Of a stretch of 64,000 bases of DNA, positions 50,275 through 59,245 are shown piece after piece; the first letter of the stretch is position 1, and every line of letters begins with the position of its first letter. Position numbers and translations under genes: made by a program. The notes beneath the pieces were generated by a model. It was not told the origin of the DNA and searched no databases. It saw only the letters and a list, made by a program, of their open reading frames with translations. The stretch comes from Candidatus Rokuibacteriota bacterium (GTDB taxonomy: Bacteria > Methylomirabilota > Methylomirabilia > Rokubacteriales > CSP1-6): contig QHSQ01000144.1 of assembly GCA_003221615.1 (NCBI GenBank), positions 1-64,000 of the forward strand, in the 5' to 3' direction.

Positions 50275-51888
50275 ATGGCGACAGGGATTCGGCGTCACCA
50301 AACCTTCGTGACCGTCGTCGCCCTCGCCGCCGTGGTCGGCGGTCTGGCCGTCCTCGCCGCCGCGCAGTCGCCGGACACCCCGCGTCGCGGCGGAATACTG
50401 CTGGCGGCCATCGGCGCCGATGCGCCGAGCCTCGACCCCCACCAGGAGCAGACCTTCGCCACCATTCAGCCGGTCGCGCCGCTCTACAGCACCTTGCTCC
50501 AGATCGACCCCTACAGCTACCCGAACGTCGTCGGCGACGTGGCGAGCGAATGGAAGATCTCGCCGGACGGGCTCACCTACACGTTCAAGATCCGTCAGGA
50601 CATCCGGTTCCACGACGGCTCGCCGTTGACGGCCGCCGACGTCAAGGCCAGCTACGACAAGATCCTCAATCCTCCCGAAGGGGTCCGCAGCATCCGGAAG
50701 CAGCACTACTCGGCGGTGGCGAGCGTAGAGGCCCCGGATGCGGCCACCGTCGTGTTCAGGCTGAAGTTCCCGTCGGCGTCGCTCCTGGCGAACCTCGCCT
50801 CGCCGTCGAACGTCATCTTCCCGAAGAAGTACCTCGACAAGGATCCGAACTACTTCAAGACCAACGTCATGGGCTCAGGCCCCTTCCGATTCAAGAGCTA
50901 CACGCGCGGATCGACGTTCGAGGGCGAGCGGAACCCCGACTATTTCATCAAGGACCGACCCTACCTCAACGGCTACAAATTCTTCATCAGCACGGAGACG
51001 TCGGTGCGCGCGGCCGCGATCCGGTCCGGCCGCGCCCACATCGAGTTCCGCGACCTGCCCCAGGCGGAGGTGGACGCGATCCGCAAGCAGCTCGGCGACA
51101 AGATCGTCATCCAGCAGACGCCCTTCGTCATCCACTTCGACATCACGATCAACAACACGGTGAAACCGTTCACCGACGCGCGAGTGCGCAAGGCCCTCAC
51201 CCTGGCCATCGATCGCTACACGGCCGGCAAGGTGCTCCACGGGTTGACGGGTCTGCGGGACGTCGGAGCGCTCACGCGTCCGGGCACGGAGTGGGCGATG
51301 GCGCAGTCCGATCTCGAGAGGTTCCCGGGCTTCGCGCGTGACGCCGAGAAGAACCGGGCCGAGGCCAGGCGGCTCCTCGCCGAAGCGGGCTACCCGAACG
51401 GGTTCAAGGTGGTGCTGAAAAACCGCAACGTCAAGCTCCCCTACCAGGATTTCGCCGTGTACGTGATCCAGGAATGGCGCAAGATCGGCGTCGAGGCCGA
51501 GCATCGCCCGCTCGAGACGGCCGCCTGGTACGCCGAGGGACGAGACCAGGGGAACTTCGAGGTGATCGTGACGCCGATCGGCGCCTTCGTCGACGATCCC
51601 GACCAGCTGCTTGCGCCGTACATCACGGGGTCCTCGCAGAACTGGGCGCGCTTCTCCAATCCCGCGATCGACGATCTGTACGCGCGGCAGGCGCGGACGC
51701 TCGACCCGGCCGAGCGCCGGAAGCTCGTCATCGAGCTCCAGAAGATCGTGCTCGAGAACGCCTACCACATCCCCGGTCTCTGGTGGTCACGCAACGTCGC
51801 GCACTGGGCCAAGGTCAAGAACTGGGTGGCTCCGCCGAGCCACTTCACCAATCAGAAGCTCCAGGATGTGTGGCTTTCGGAGGACTGA
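50275..51888 (+). CDS. ABC transporter substrate-binding protein, family 5 (dipeptide type), paralogue 1
   Basis: TPRRGGILLAAIGADAPSLDPHQEQTFATIQPVAPLYSTLLQIDPYSYPNVVGDVASEWKISPDGLTYTFKIRQDIRFHDGSPLTAADV. Confidence 0.95.
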   Translation: MATGIRRHQTFVTVVALAAVVGGLAVLAAAQSPDTPRRGGILLAAIGADAPSLDPHQEQTFATIQPVAPLYSTLLQIDPYSYPNVVGDVASEWKISPDGLTYTFKIRQDIRFHDGSPLTAADVKASYDKILNPPEGVRSIRKQHYSAVASVEAPDAATVVFRLKFPSASLLANLASPSNVIFPKKYLDKDPNYFKTNVMGSGPFRFKSYTRGSTFEGERNPDYFIKDRPYLNGYKFFISTETSVRAAAIRSGRAHIEFRDLPQAEVDAIRKQLGDKIVIQQTPFVIHFDITINNTVKPFTDARVRKALTLAIDRYTAGKVLHGLTGLRDVGALTRPGTEWAMAQSDLERFPGFARDAEKNRAEARRLLAEAGYPNGFKVVLKNRNVKLPYQDFAVYVIQEWRKIGVEAEHRPLETAAWYAEGRDQGNFEVIVTPIGAFVDDPDQLLAPYITGSSQNWARFSNPAIDDLYARQARTLDPAERRKLVIELQKIVLENAYHIPGLWWSRNVAHWAKVKNWVAPPSHFTNQKLQDVWLSED

Positions 51889-51889
51889 T

Positions 51890-53494
51890 ATGCGACGTCA
51901 TCGGGCGATCTTCGTCGTCTTCGGGCTCTCTGTCCTGATCGGCTCCGTGGTCGTGGCGATCCCGAACGCAGTCCAGGCGGAGACGCCGCGCCGCGGCGGT
52001 ATCCTGCTCGCGGCCATCGCTGCCGACGCGCCGAGCCTTGATCCGCACCAGGAGCAGACCTTCGCCACCATCGAGCTGGTGGCGCCGCTCTACAGCACCT
52101 TGATCCAGATCGACCCGCTCAGCTACCCGAAGATCATCGGCGACGCGGCCAGCGAGTGGAAGATCGCGTCCGACGGGCTCACCTACACGTTCAAGCTCCG
52201 GCAGGGAATCCGGTTCCACGACGGGTCGACCTTGACGGCGGCCGACGTCAAGGCCACCTATGACAAGATCGTCTTCCCGCCCGCGGGGGTCCGGAGCATC
52301 CGGAAAAACGCCTACAGCGCAATCGCGAGCGTCGAGGCGCCGGACCCGACCACCGTGGTGTTCAAGCTCAAGTTCCCGTCCGCCTCGCTGCTCGGGAACC
52401 TGGCCTCGCCGTGGAACGTCATTTATCCGAAGAAGTACCTGGACCGGGATCCCAACTACTTCAAGGCGAACGTCGTCGGCTCGGGACCGTTCAAGCTCAA
52501 GAGCTACACCCGCGGCTCGACGTTCGAGGGCGAGCGGAACCCCGACTATTTCGTCAAGGACCGACCGTACCTCGACGGCTATAAGTTCTTCATCAGCACG
52601 GAAACGTCCGTACGGGCGGCGGCTCTTCGCTCCGGGCGCGCCTGGATCGAGTTCCGCACCATGCCCCTGGCGGAGGTGGAGGCGATCCGGAAACAGCTTG
52701 GGGACAAGGTCGTCGTGCAGGACACGGCCGCGACCGGCCAGTTCGGGATCGCGATGAACCAGACCGCGAAACCGTTCACGGACATTCGCGTGCGCAAGGC
52801 CCTCACCCTGGGCCTCGACCGGTACACGGCGAGCAGGGTGCTCTACCCGATCGCGAGCCTGAAGGACGTCGGCGGACTGATGCGTCCGGGTACGGAGTTC
52901 GCGATATCGGAGTCCGAGCTACAAAAACTGCCGGGGTTCGGACGGGATCCCGAGAAGAACCGGGCCGAGGCCAAGCGCCTGCTGGCCGAGGCAGGCTACC
53001 CCAACGGCTTCAAGGCCGTCTTGAAGAACCGCAACGTGCGGGTTCCGTACATCGACTTCGGGGTGTTCGTGGTCCAGGAGTGGCGCAAGATCGGCGTCGA
53101 GGCCGAGCACCGGCCGCTCGAGACGGCGGCCTGGTTCGCGGACGGACGGGACACGGGGAGCTTCGAGGTGATCATCAACGGCGTGTTCAACTACATGGAC
53201 GACCCCGACTTGTTTCTCGAGCGATACACCACCGGGGACACGAACAACTGGGGTCGTTTCTCCGATCCTCGGATCGACGATCTCTTCGCGCGCCAGACGC
53301 GGGCCCTCGATCCTGCCGAGCGCAAGCGGCTCGTGAACGAGATCGAGAAGATCGTCCTCGAGAACGCGTATCACATCCCCGGGCTCTGGTGGGCCCGCAG
53401 CGTCGTGCACTGGGCCAGGGTGAAGAACTACGTGGCGCCGCCCAATCACTATTCGAACCAGAAGCTCCAGGACGTCTGGCTCGCCGAGGACTGA
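51890..53494 (+). CDS. ABC transporter substrate-binding protein, family 5, paralogue 2
   Basis: MRRHRAIFVVFGLSVLIGSVVVAIPNAVQAETPRRGGILLAAIAADAPSLDPHQEQTFATIELVAPLYSTLIQID. Confidence 0.95.
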   Translation: MRRHRAIFVVFGLSVLIGSVVVAIPNAVQAETPRRGGILLAAIAADAPSLDPHQEQTFATIELVAPLYSTLIQIDPLSYPKIIGDAASEWKIASDGLTYTFKLRQGIRFHDGSTLTAADVKATYDKIVFPPAGVRSIRKNAYSAIASVEAPDPTTVVFKLKFPSASLLGNLASPWNVIYPKKYLDRDPNYFKANVVGSGPFKLKSYTRGSTFEGERNPDYFVKDRPYLDGYKFFISTETSVRAAALRSGRAWIEFRTMPLAEVEAIRKQLGDKVVVQDTAATGQFGIAMNQTAKPFTDIRVRKALTLGLDRYTASRVLYPIASLKDVGGLMRPGTEFAISESELQKLPGFGRDPEKNRAEAKRLLAEAGYPNGFKAVLKNRNVRVPYIDFGVFVVQEWRKIGVEAEHRPLETAAWFADGRDTGSFEVIINGVFNYMDDPDLFLERYTTGDTNNWGRFSDPRIDDLFARQTRALDPAERKRLVNEIEKIVLENAYHIPGLWWARSVVHWARVKNYVAPPNHYSNQKLQDVWLAED

Positions 53495-53539
53495 CTCGCG
53501 GCCTGACCACCTGACAAGTACCCTTACAAGCGGCACTAG

Positions 53540-53568
53540 TTGACAGGTGCTGCGCCCCCTTGTACCGT
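53540..53568 (+). promoter_or_regulatory. Predicted sigma70-type promoter upstream of binding protein 3
   Basis: TTGACA-17 nt-TACCGT, similar to 50129-50158. Confidence 0.5.
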
Positions 53569-53628
53569 CTCCGCCACTAATCGGTAGCAGAAATCAATCG
53601 AGCGTCCCGGACGCTCGGGAGGTCACTG

Positions 53629-55236
53629 ATGGCGGCCGGTTCCAGGCGGTACCATGTCCGGCTTATCGTCCTCGCTCTCGCGGTCCTGGTTGCATCAGCT
53701 GTCACTGCAGTCAATGCCGCCGAGACGCCGCGTCGTGGCGGCATCCTTTTGGCCGTTATCGGCGCAGATCCGCCGAGCCTCGATCCGCATCAGGAAAGCA
53801 CGTTCGCCACGCTCCAGCTCGTGGCGCCGCTCTACAGCACGCTCTTGCAGACGGACCCCTTCGACTATCCGAAGATCATCGGGGATGCGGCCAGCGAGTG
53901 GAAGATCTCGCCCGACGGGCTGACCTACACGTTCAAAATCCGCCCGGGCATCAAGTTCCACGACGGCTCGCCGCTGACCGCCGTCGACGTCAAGGCCACC
54001 TACGACAAGCTGCTCTCCCCGCCCGCCGGGACGCGCAGCGTCCGGAAGAACAGCTACTCGGCGGTCACGACCGTCGAGGCCCCCGACGCGAGCACCGTCG
54101 TGTTCAAGCTCAAGTTCCCGTCGGCGTCGCTGCTCCTGAATCTGGCCTCGCCCTGGAACGTGATCTATCCGAAGAAGTACCTCGACAAGGATCCCAACTA
54201 CTTCATGAAGAACGTGATGGGCTCCGGCCCATTCAAGTTCAAGAGCTACACACCGGGGGCGAGCTTCGAGGGCGAACGCAACCCCGACTACCTCGTGAAG
54301 GACCGGCCGTACCTCAACGGCTACAAGTTCTTCATCAGCACGGAGACGTCGGTGCGGGCGGCGGCGATCCGCTCCGGGCGCGCGTACATCGAGTTCCGTG
54401 ATCTGCCCAACGCCGAGGTCGAGGCGATCAAGAAGCAGCTCGGCGACAAGGTGGCCATCCAGCACACGCCGATGACCGGCCAGTGGGGGATCGCCATCAA
54501 CAACAACGTGAAGCCGTTCAACGACGAGCGCGTACGCAAGGCGCTCACGCTCGGACTCGATCGCTACACCGGCGGCAAGGTGCTGTTCAATCTCACCGGG
54601 CTCAAGGACGTCGGCGGCCTCCTGCGTCCGAGCACCGAGTTCGCACTGTCGGAGGCAGATCTCCACAAGCTGCCGGGGTTCAGCCCCGACATCGAGAAGA
54701 ATCGCGCGGAGGCCAAGAAGCTCCTGGCCGAAGCGGGCTATCCCAACGGCTTCAAGCTCATCCTCAAGAACCGCAACGTGAAGCTCCCGTACCAGGACTT
54801 CGCCGTGTTCGCGGTGCAGGAATGGCGGAAGATCGGGATTCAGGCCGAGCAGCGGCCGGAGGAGACCGCGGCGTGGTTCGCCGACGGCCGGGACACCGGA
54901 AACTTCGAGCTGATCGTCGCGCCGACCGTCGAGGCCAGTGACGACCCCGACATCTTCCTGCGGCGCTACACCACCGGGGATCCGCAGAACTGGGGCCGCT
55001 TCAGCGACCCGAGCGTCGACGATCTGTTCTCGCGCCAGGCGCGCTCGCTCGATCCGGCCGAGCGACGCAAGATCATCCTCCAGCTCCAGAAGACGGTGCT
55101 CGAGCACGCCTACTACATGCCGGGCCTCTGGTGGTCACGCAACGTCGTGCACTGGACCAAGGTGAAGAACTACGTGGCGCCGCCCAACCACTACGCGAAT
55201 CAGAAGCTCCAGGACGTCTGGCTGTCCGAAGACTAG
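53629..55236 (+). CDS. ABC transporter substrate-binding protein, family 5, paralogue 3
   Basis: ETPRRGGILLAVIGADPPSLDPHQESTFATLQLVAPLYSTLLQTDPFDYPKIIGDAASEWKISPDGLTYTFKIRPGIKFHDGSPLTAVDV. Confidence 0.95.
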   Translation: MAAGSRRYHVRLIVLALAVLVASAVTAVNAAETPRRGGILLAVIGADPPSLDPHQESTFATLQLVAPLYSTLLQTDPFDYPKIIGDAASEWKISPDGLTYTFKIRPGIKFHDGSPLTAVDVKATYDKLLSPPAGTRSVRKNSYSAVTTVEAPDASTVVFKLKFPSASLLLNLASPWNVIYPKKYLDKDPNYFMKNVMGSGPFKFKSYTPGASFEGERNPDYLVKDRPYLNGYKFFISTETSVRAAAIRSGRAYIEFRDLPNAEVEAIKKQLGDKVAIQHTPMTGQWGIAINNNVKPFNDERVRKALTLGLDRYTGGKVLFNLTGLKDVGGLLRPSTEFALSEADLHKLPGFSPDIEKNRAEAKKLLAEAGYPNGFKLILKNRNVKLPYQDFAVFAVQEWRKIGIQAEQRPEETAAWFADGRDTGNFELIVAPTVEASDDPDIFLRRYTTGDPQNWGRFSDPSVDDLFSRQARSLDPAERRKIILQLQKTVLEHAYYMPGLWWSRNVVHWTKVKNYVAPPNHYANQKLQDVWLSED

Positions 55237-55257
55237 TCCAGAGCGGCGGGGCGAGAC

Positions 55258-56214
55258 ATGGGCACCTACCTCGCGAAGCGGCTTCTGCTGATCGTTCCGA
55301 CTCTGCTCGGGGCCGCGGCCCTGGTGTTCGTGATCATGCGGGTCATTCCCGGCGACGTAGCCCTGTTGATCTTCGGCGGTGAAGCGGGCGGCCAGATCGA
55401 CGCCAAGCAGTTGGCCGACATGCGCCATCGCCTGGGCCTCGACCAGCCGCTGGTCGTCCAGTTCGGGACGTGGCTCTGGGGCGTCCTGCGGTTCGATTTC
55501 GGCAACTCGCTCTGGACGGGCCGGCCGGTCATCGAGGAGCTCTTGATCCGGCTGCCGCTGTCACTCGAGCTGGCCATCGCCGCGACGTTCGTCTCGGTCC
55601 TCATCGCGATTCCCCTGGGCATGCTGGCGGCGATCCGTCAGGACACCTGGGTGGACTACCTCGTGCGCATCGTGAGCATCGGCGGGCTCGCGATCCCCTC
55701 GTTCTGGGTCGGGATCCTTTGCATTCTGATGCTTGTGATCTTCTTCGGCTGGGGGCCGCCGCTCGAGTTCACGCCGCCGTGGATCGACCCCTGGGCGAAC
55801 TTCCAGATGATGGTCTGGCCGGTGGTCACGGTGGGCTATCGCTACGCCGCCGTCACCACGCGGATGACGCGCTCGACCCTGCTCGAGGTGCTGCGCGAGG
55901 ACTACATCCGCACGGCCTGGGCGAAGGGGCTGCACGAGCGCGCGGTCGTCATCCGCCACGCGCTCAAGAACTCGATGCTCCCGGTGATCACGCTCGTCGG
56001 GACGGAGTTCGCATTCCTGATCGGTGGGCTCGTCGTCACCGAGACCGTGTTCACCCTGAACGGCGTCGGGCGGTTCGTGGTCGACGCGGTCGCCCACCGC
56101 GACTATCCGGTGGTGCAGGCGCTGATCTTCCTCATCGCGTTCGGCTTCGTCGTCATCAACCTGCTCGTCGACCTGACCTACGCGTGGTTCGATCCACGCA
56201 TCCGCTACCGGTGA
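55258..56214 (+). CDS. Dipeptide-type ABC permease DppB/OppB
   Basis: MGTYLAKRLLLIVPTLLGAAALVFVIMRVIPGDVA; DYIRTAWAKGLHERAVVIRHALKNSMLPVITLVG. Confidence 0.95.
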   Translation: MGTYLAKRLLLIVPTLLGAAALVFVIMRVIPGDVALLIFGGEAGGQIDAKQLADMRHRLGLDQPLVVQFGTWLWGVLRFDFGNSLWTGRPVIEELLIRLPLSLELAIAATFVSVLIAIPLGMLAAIRQDTWVDYLVRIVSIGGLAIPSFWVGILCILMLVIFFGWGPPLEFTPPWIDPWANFQMMVWPVVTVGYRYAAVTTRMTRSTLLEVLREDYIRTAWAKGLHERAVVIRHALKNSMLPVITLVGTEFAFLIGGLVVTETVFTLNGVGRFVVDAVAHRDYPVVQALIFLIAFGFVVINLLVDLTYAWFDPRIRYR

Positions 56215-56219
56215 CGGCG

Positions 56220-57122
56220 ATGGCGACCAACGTCGAGCTGGCCCATGCGAGCGCGTCGGCGACCCTGGCGCCGAAGCTCACCTTCGCCGGAGTGGTGGCG
56301 CGGTTCGTCCGCACGAAACCGATCGGCGCCGCCGGGGCGGTGATCATCCTGGGCATGCTGTTCCTGGCGGTGTTCGCGCGGATCCTGGCGCCGTACGATC
56401 CGTACGTCGGCGACTACGGGGCGCAGTTCCAGCGGCCGAGTGCGGAGCACTGGTTCGGGACCGACGAGTTCGGCCGCGACGTCCTGAGCCGGATCATGTA
56501 CGGTGCGCGCATCGCGCTGTTCGTGGGATTCTTCGCGTCGTTCATCGGCTGCACGATCGGGGCCTTGCTCGGCGTCGTGAGCGCGTACTGGGGCGGTCGG
56601 GTCGATCTCCTGCTCGAGCGGCTGATGGATATCCTGCTGGCGTTCCCGCAGCTGATCCTGGCCCTGGCCATCGCGTCGATCCTGGGCCCGGCGGTCCAGA
56701 ACGTGGTGATCGCGATCTCGATCCCGGTCATCCCGCGCGTCGCGCGCGTCGTCCGGTCCGCCGCGCTGTCGGTGAAGGAGAACCCCTACGTCGAGGCGGT
56801 GCAGGCGCTCGGCGCGACCCGGCGTCGCGTGATCCTGCAGCACATCATCCCCAACGTCGCCGCCCCATACATCATCATGCTCACCGCGCAGCTCGGCGCC
56901 GCGATCCTGGCCGAGGCCGCGCTGTCCTACCTGGGGCTCGGGGCGGCGGAGCCGACGCCGTCGTGGGGGCTCATGCTCTCGGGCTCCGCCCCGTCGTACG
57001 CCGAGAAGGCGCCGTGGATCGCGCTGTTCCCGGGGATCGCGATCAGCCTCGGCGTCTTCGGCTTCAACCTCTTCGGCGACTCGCTCCGCGACGCGCTCGA
57101 CCCGAAGCTCCGGAAGGGCTGA
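56220..57122 (+). CDS. Dipeptide-type ABC permease DppC/OppC
   Basis: HWFGTDEFGRDVLSRIMYGARIALFVGF; EAVQALGATRRRVILQHIIPNVAAPYIIMLTAQLGAAILAEAALSYLGLG. Confidence 0.95.
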   Translation: MATNVELAHASASATLAPKLTFAGVVARFVRTKPIGAAGAVIILGMLFLAVFARILAPYDPYVGDYGAQFQRPSAEHWFGTDEFGRDVLSRIMYGARIALFVGFFASFIGCTIGALLGVVSAYWGGRVDLLLERLMDILLAFPQLILALAIASILGPAVQNVVIAISIPVIPRVARVVRSAALSVKENPYVEAVQALGATRRRVILQHIIPNVAAPYIIMLTAQLGAAILAEAALSYLGLGAAEPTPSWGLMLSGSAPSYAEKAPWIALFPGIAISLGVFGFNLFGDSLRDALDPKLRKG

Positions 57123-57128
57123 GGCCGA

Positions 57129-57911
57129 TCAGCGGCCCTCGAACCGCGGGGGCCGCTTCTCCTTGAACGCCGCCACGCCCTCTTTGTGGTCTGCCGTCTG
57201 CCGCACGATCGACATGTGCGACGAGACCAGGTCGAGGTGCGTCCGGAGATCCAGCTTGAGGCTCTGGTAGACGAGCCGCTTGATCATCCGGATCGGGATC
57301 TGCGGTCCGTCGGCGATCTGGCGCGCGAGCGCGTAGGTCGTCTCCTTCAGCTGAGCGTCGGGCACGACCCGCTGCACGATGCCGAGCCGGTGCGCTTCCG
57401 GCGCCTCGATGAAGTCGGCGGTCCACAGGAGCTCGAGCGCTTTGGCCGCGCCGACGAGCCGCGGCAGAAAGTACGTGTCGCCGTCGCCTGGGACCAGGCC
57501 CACGCGAACGTAGCCCGTGGAGAAGCGAGCGGATTCGGCGGCGACCCGCATGTCGCACATAACGCACATGCCCATGCCGGCACCCACGGCAAGCCCGTTC
57601 ACCATGGCGATGACCGGCTTGTCGACGGTCTCCAGCGTCTTGGGCACGCGGTGCACGCCCTCCCACAGACTGTTCTTGCCGTCGAGCGCGGTCGGCTCGC
57701 CCTCGCGCATCCGCCCCACGTCGCCACCCGAGCAGAACGCGCGGCCGGAGCCCGTCACGATGATCACGTTGACGCTCTCGTCGGCCTGCGCCGTGCTGAG
57801 CGCCTTCGCCCACGCGTCGATCATGTCGCGGGTGAACGCGTTCAGCTTGTCCGGCCGGTTCAAGGTGATCGTCGCGATCTTGTCCTTCACCTCGTAGAGC
57901 AGGTCACTCAT
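57129..57911 (-). CDS. Enoyl-CoA hydratase/isomerase family protein
   Basis: IATITLNRPDKLNAFTRDM; GSGRAFCSGGDVGRM; KPVIAMVNGLAVGAGMGMCVMCDMRVAAESARFSTGYVRVGLVPGDGDTYFLPRLVG. Confidence 0.94.
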   Translation of the reverse strand: MSDLLYEVKDKIATITLNRPDKLNAFTRDMIDAWAKALSTAQADESVNVIIVTGSGRAFCSGGDVGRMREGEPTALDGKNSLWEGVHRVPKTLETVDKPVIAMVNGLAVGAGMGMCVMCDMRVAAESARFSTGYVRVGLVPGDGDTYFLPRLVGAAKALELLWTADFIEAPEAHRLGIVQRVVPDAQLKETTYALARQIADGPQIPIRMIKRLVYQSLKLDLRTHLDLVSSHMSIVRQTADHKEGVAAFKEKRPPRFEGR

Positions 57912-57931
57912 GGGTCATGCTCCTCGTGGTA

Positions 57932-57979
57932 GTGCGCGCTGCAGGCCGTCGCGGGCTGGGTCCCGCCGGCCGAGGCGCA
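57932..57979 (+). repeat. REP-like hairpin repeat, copy E (contracted variant)
   Basis: GTGCGCGCTGCAGGCCGTCGCGGGCTGGGTCCCGCCGGCCGAGGCGCA; shorter central stem but still self-complementary. Confidence 0.8.
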
Positions 57980-58008
57980 TCTATGAATAGAATACGGATA
58001 AACGAAGG

Positions 58009-59187
58009 CTAGTCCTTCGGCAGCCCGAGGACGCGCTCGGCGAGGATATTGCGCAGGATCTCCGACGTGCCGGCGCGGATTCCGCTGCCGCGCGCCAGCA
58101 GCTCGTAGAATTCCCACTGGCCGTCGTCCGGCGCCCAGGCCGAGCCGTGGGCGATCTGCGAGTACGGGCCGATGACCTCGGTCGCGACGTGCGCCAGCTC
58201 CTGGTCGAGCTGGCTCCAGAAGAGCTTCGAGGTCGAGCCTTCGGGCCCGGGCGAGCCGCCGCGCAGGATCTTCGTGAGGCTGCGGTAGCCGTTGAGCTGG
58301 AGCGCCTGCTCGCCTATCCAGAGAGCCGCCAGCTTTTGCCTGAGGATCGGATCGGCGCCCTTCCTCTGCTCTTGCACGAGCCGAACGAGGCGGTGCAGCG
58401 CGTTGCGCAACGATATATGACGGATGAAGGTCAGGAGATCACGCTCGTAGGCCAGCGTGGTGATGGCGACCGACCAGCCCTCGTTGAGCTTGCCGACGAG
58501 ATTCTCGGCCGGCACCCGCACGTTGTCGAAGAACACCTCGTTGAACTCGGCCTCGCCGGTGAGCTGGCGCAGCGGCCGCACCGTGATCCCCGGCGTCCTC
58601 ATGTCGACCAGCAGGAAGCTGATGCCCTTGTGCTTGGCGGCGGTGGGGTCGGTGCGCACGAGCAGGAAACACCAGTCGGCGACGTGGGCCATGCTGGTCC
58701 AGACCTTCTGGCCGTTCACGACGAAGTGATCGCCGTCGCGCACGCCGCGAGTCTGGAGATTCGCGAGATCGGAGCCCGCGTTGGGCTCGGAGAATCCTTG
58801 GCACCAGAGCTCGTCGGCCGTGAGGATCTTCGACAGGTGACGCTGCTGCTGCGCCGGGGTCCCGTATTTCATGAGCGTGGGCCCGAGCATCGACACGCCG
58901 CCACGATTGACCAGCTGCGGCGACTCGGCGCGCGCCATCTCCTGATAGAGGATGACCATCTCGACGATCGTCGCGCCGCGCCCACCGAACTCGCGCGGCC
59001 AGTCGAGGCCGACGTAGCCCGCCTCGCACATCTGCTTCTGCCAGGCGCGGAGCTTCCGGACCTCGTCGCGGTCGGCGCGCGAGGCGGCGAACGTGCGACC
59101 GCGCAGATCGTCCGGCAGGTTGGCCTCGAGCCAGCCGCGGACCTCCTTGCGAAACGCTTCTTCGCGGTCGCTGAAGTCGAAGTTCAT
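58009..59187 (-). CDS. Acyl-CoA dehydrogenase family protein
   Basis: MNFDFSDREEAFRKEVRGWLEANLP; CQGFSEPNAGSDLANLQTRGVRDGDHFVVNGQKVWTSMAHVADWCFLLVRTD; GTSEILRNILAERVLGLPKD. Confidence 0.95.
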   Translation of the reverse strand: MNFDFSDREEAFRKEVRGWLEANLPDDLRGRTFAASRADRDEVRKLRAWQKQMCEAGYVGLDWPREFGGRGATIVEMVILYQEMARAESPQLVNRGGVSMLGPTLMKYGTPAQQQRHLSKILTADELWCQGFSEPNAGSDLANLQTRGVRDGDHFVVNGQKVWTSMAHVADWCFLLVRTDPTAAKHKGISFLLVDMRTPGITVRPLRQLTGEAEFNEVFFDNVRVPAENLVGKLNEGWSVAITTLAYERDLLTFIRHISLRNALHRLVRLVQEQRKGADPILRQKLAALWIGEQALQLNGYRSLTKILRGGSPGPEGSTSKLFWSQLDQELAHVATEVIGPYSQIAHGSAWAPDDGQWEFYELLARGSGIRAGTSEILRNILAERVLGLPKD

Positions 59188-59245
59188 TGGAAGAAGGGGG
59201 CTCCGCCCCCCTCTCGACTCCCCTGCGAACACGCGCGGAGGTGGC

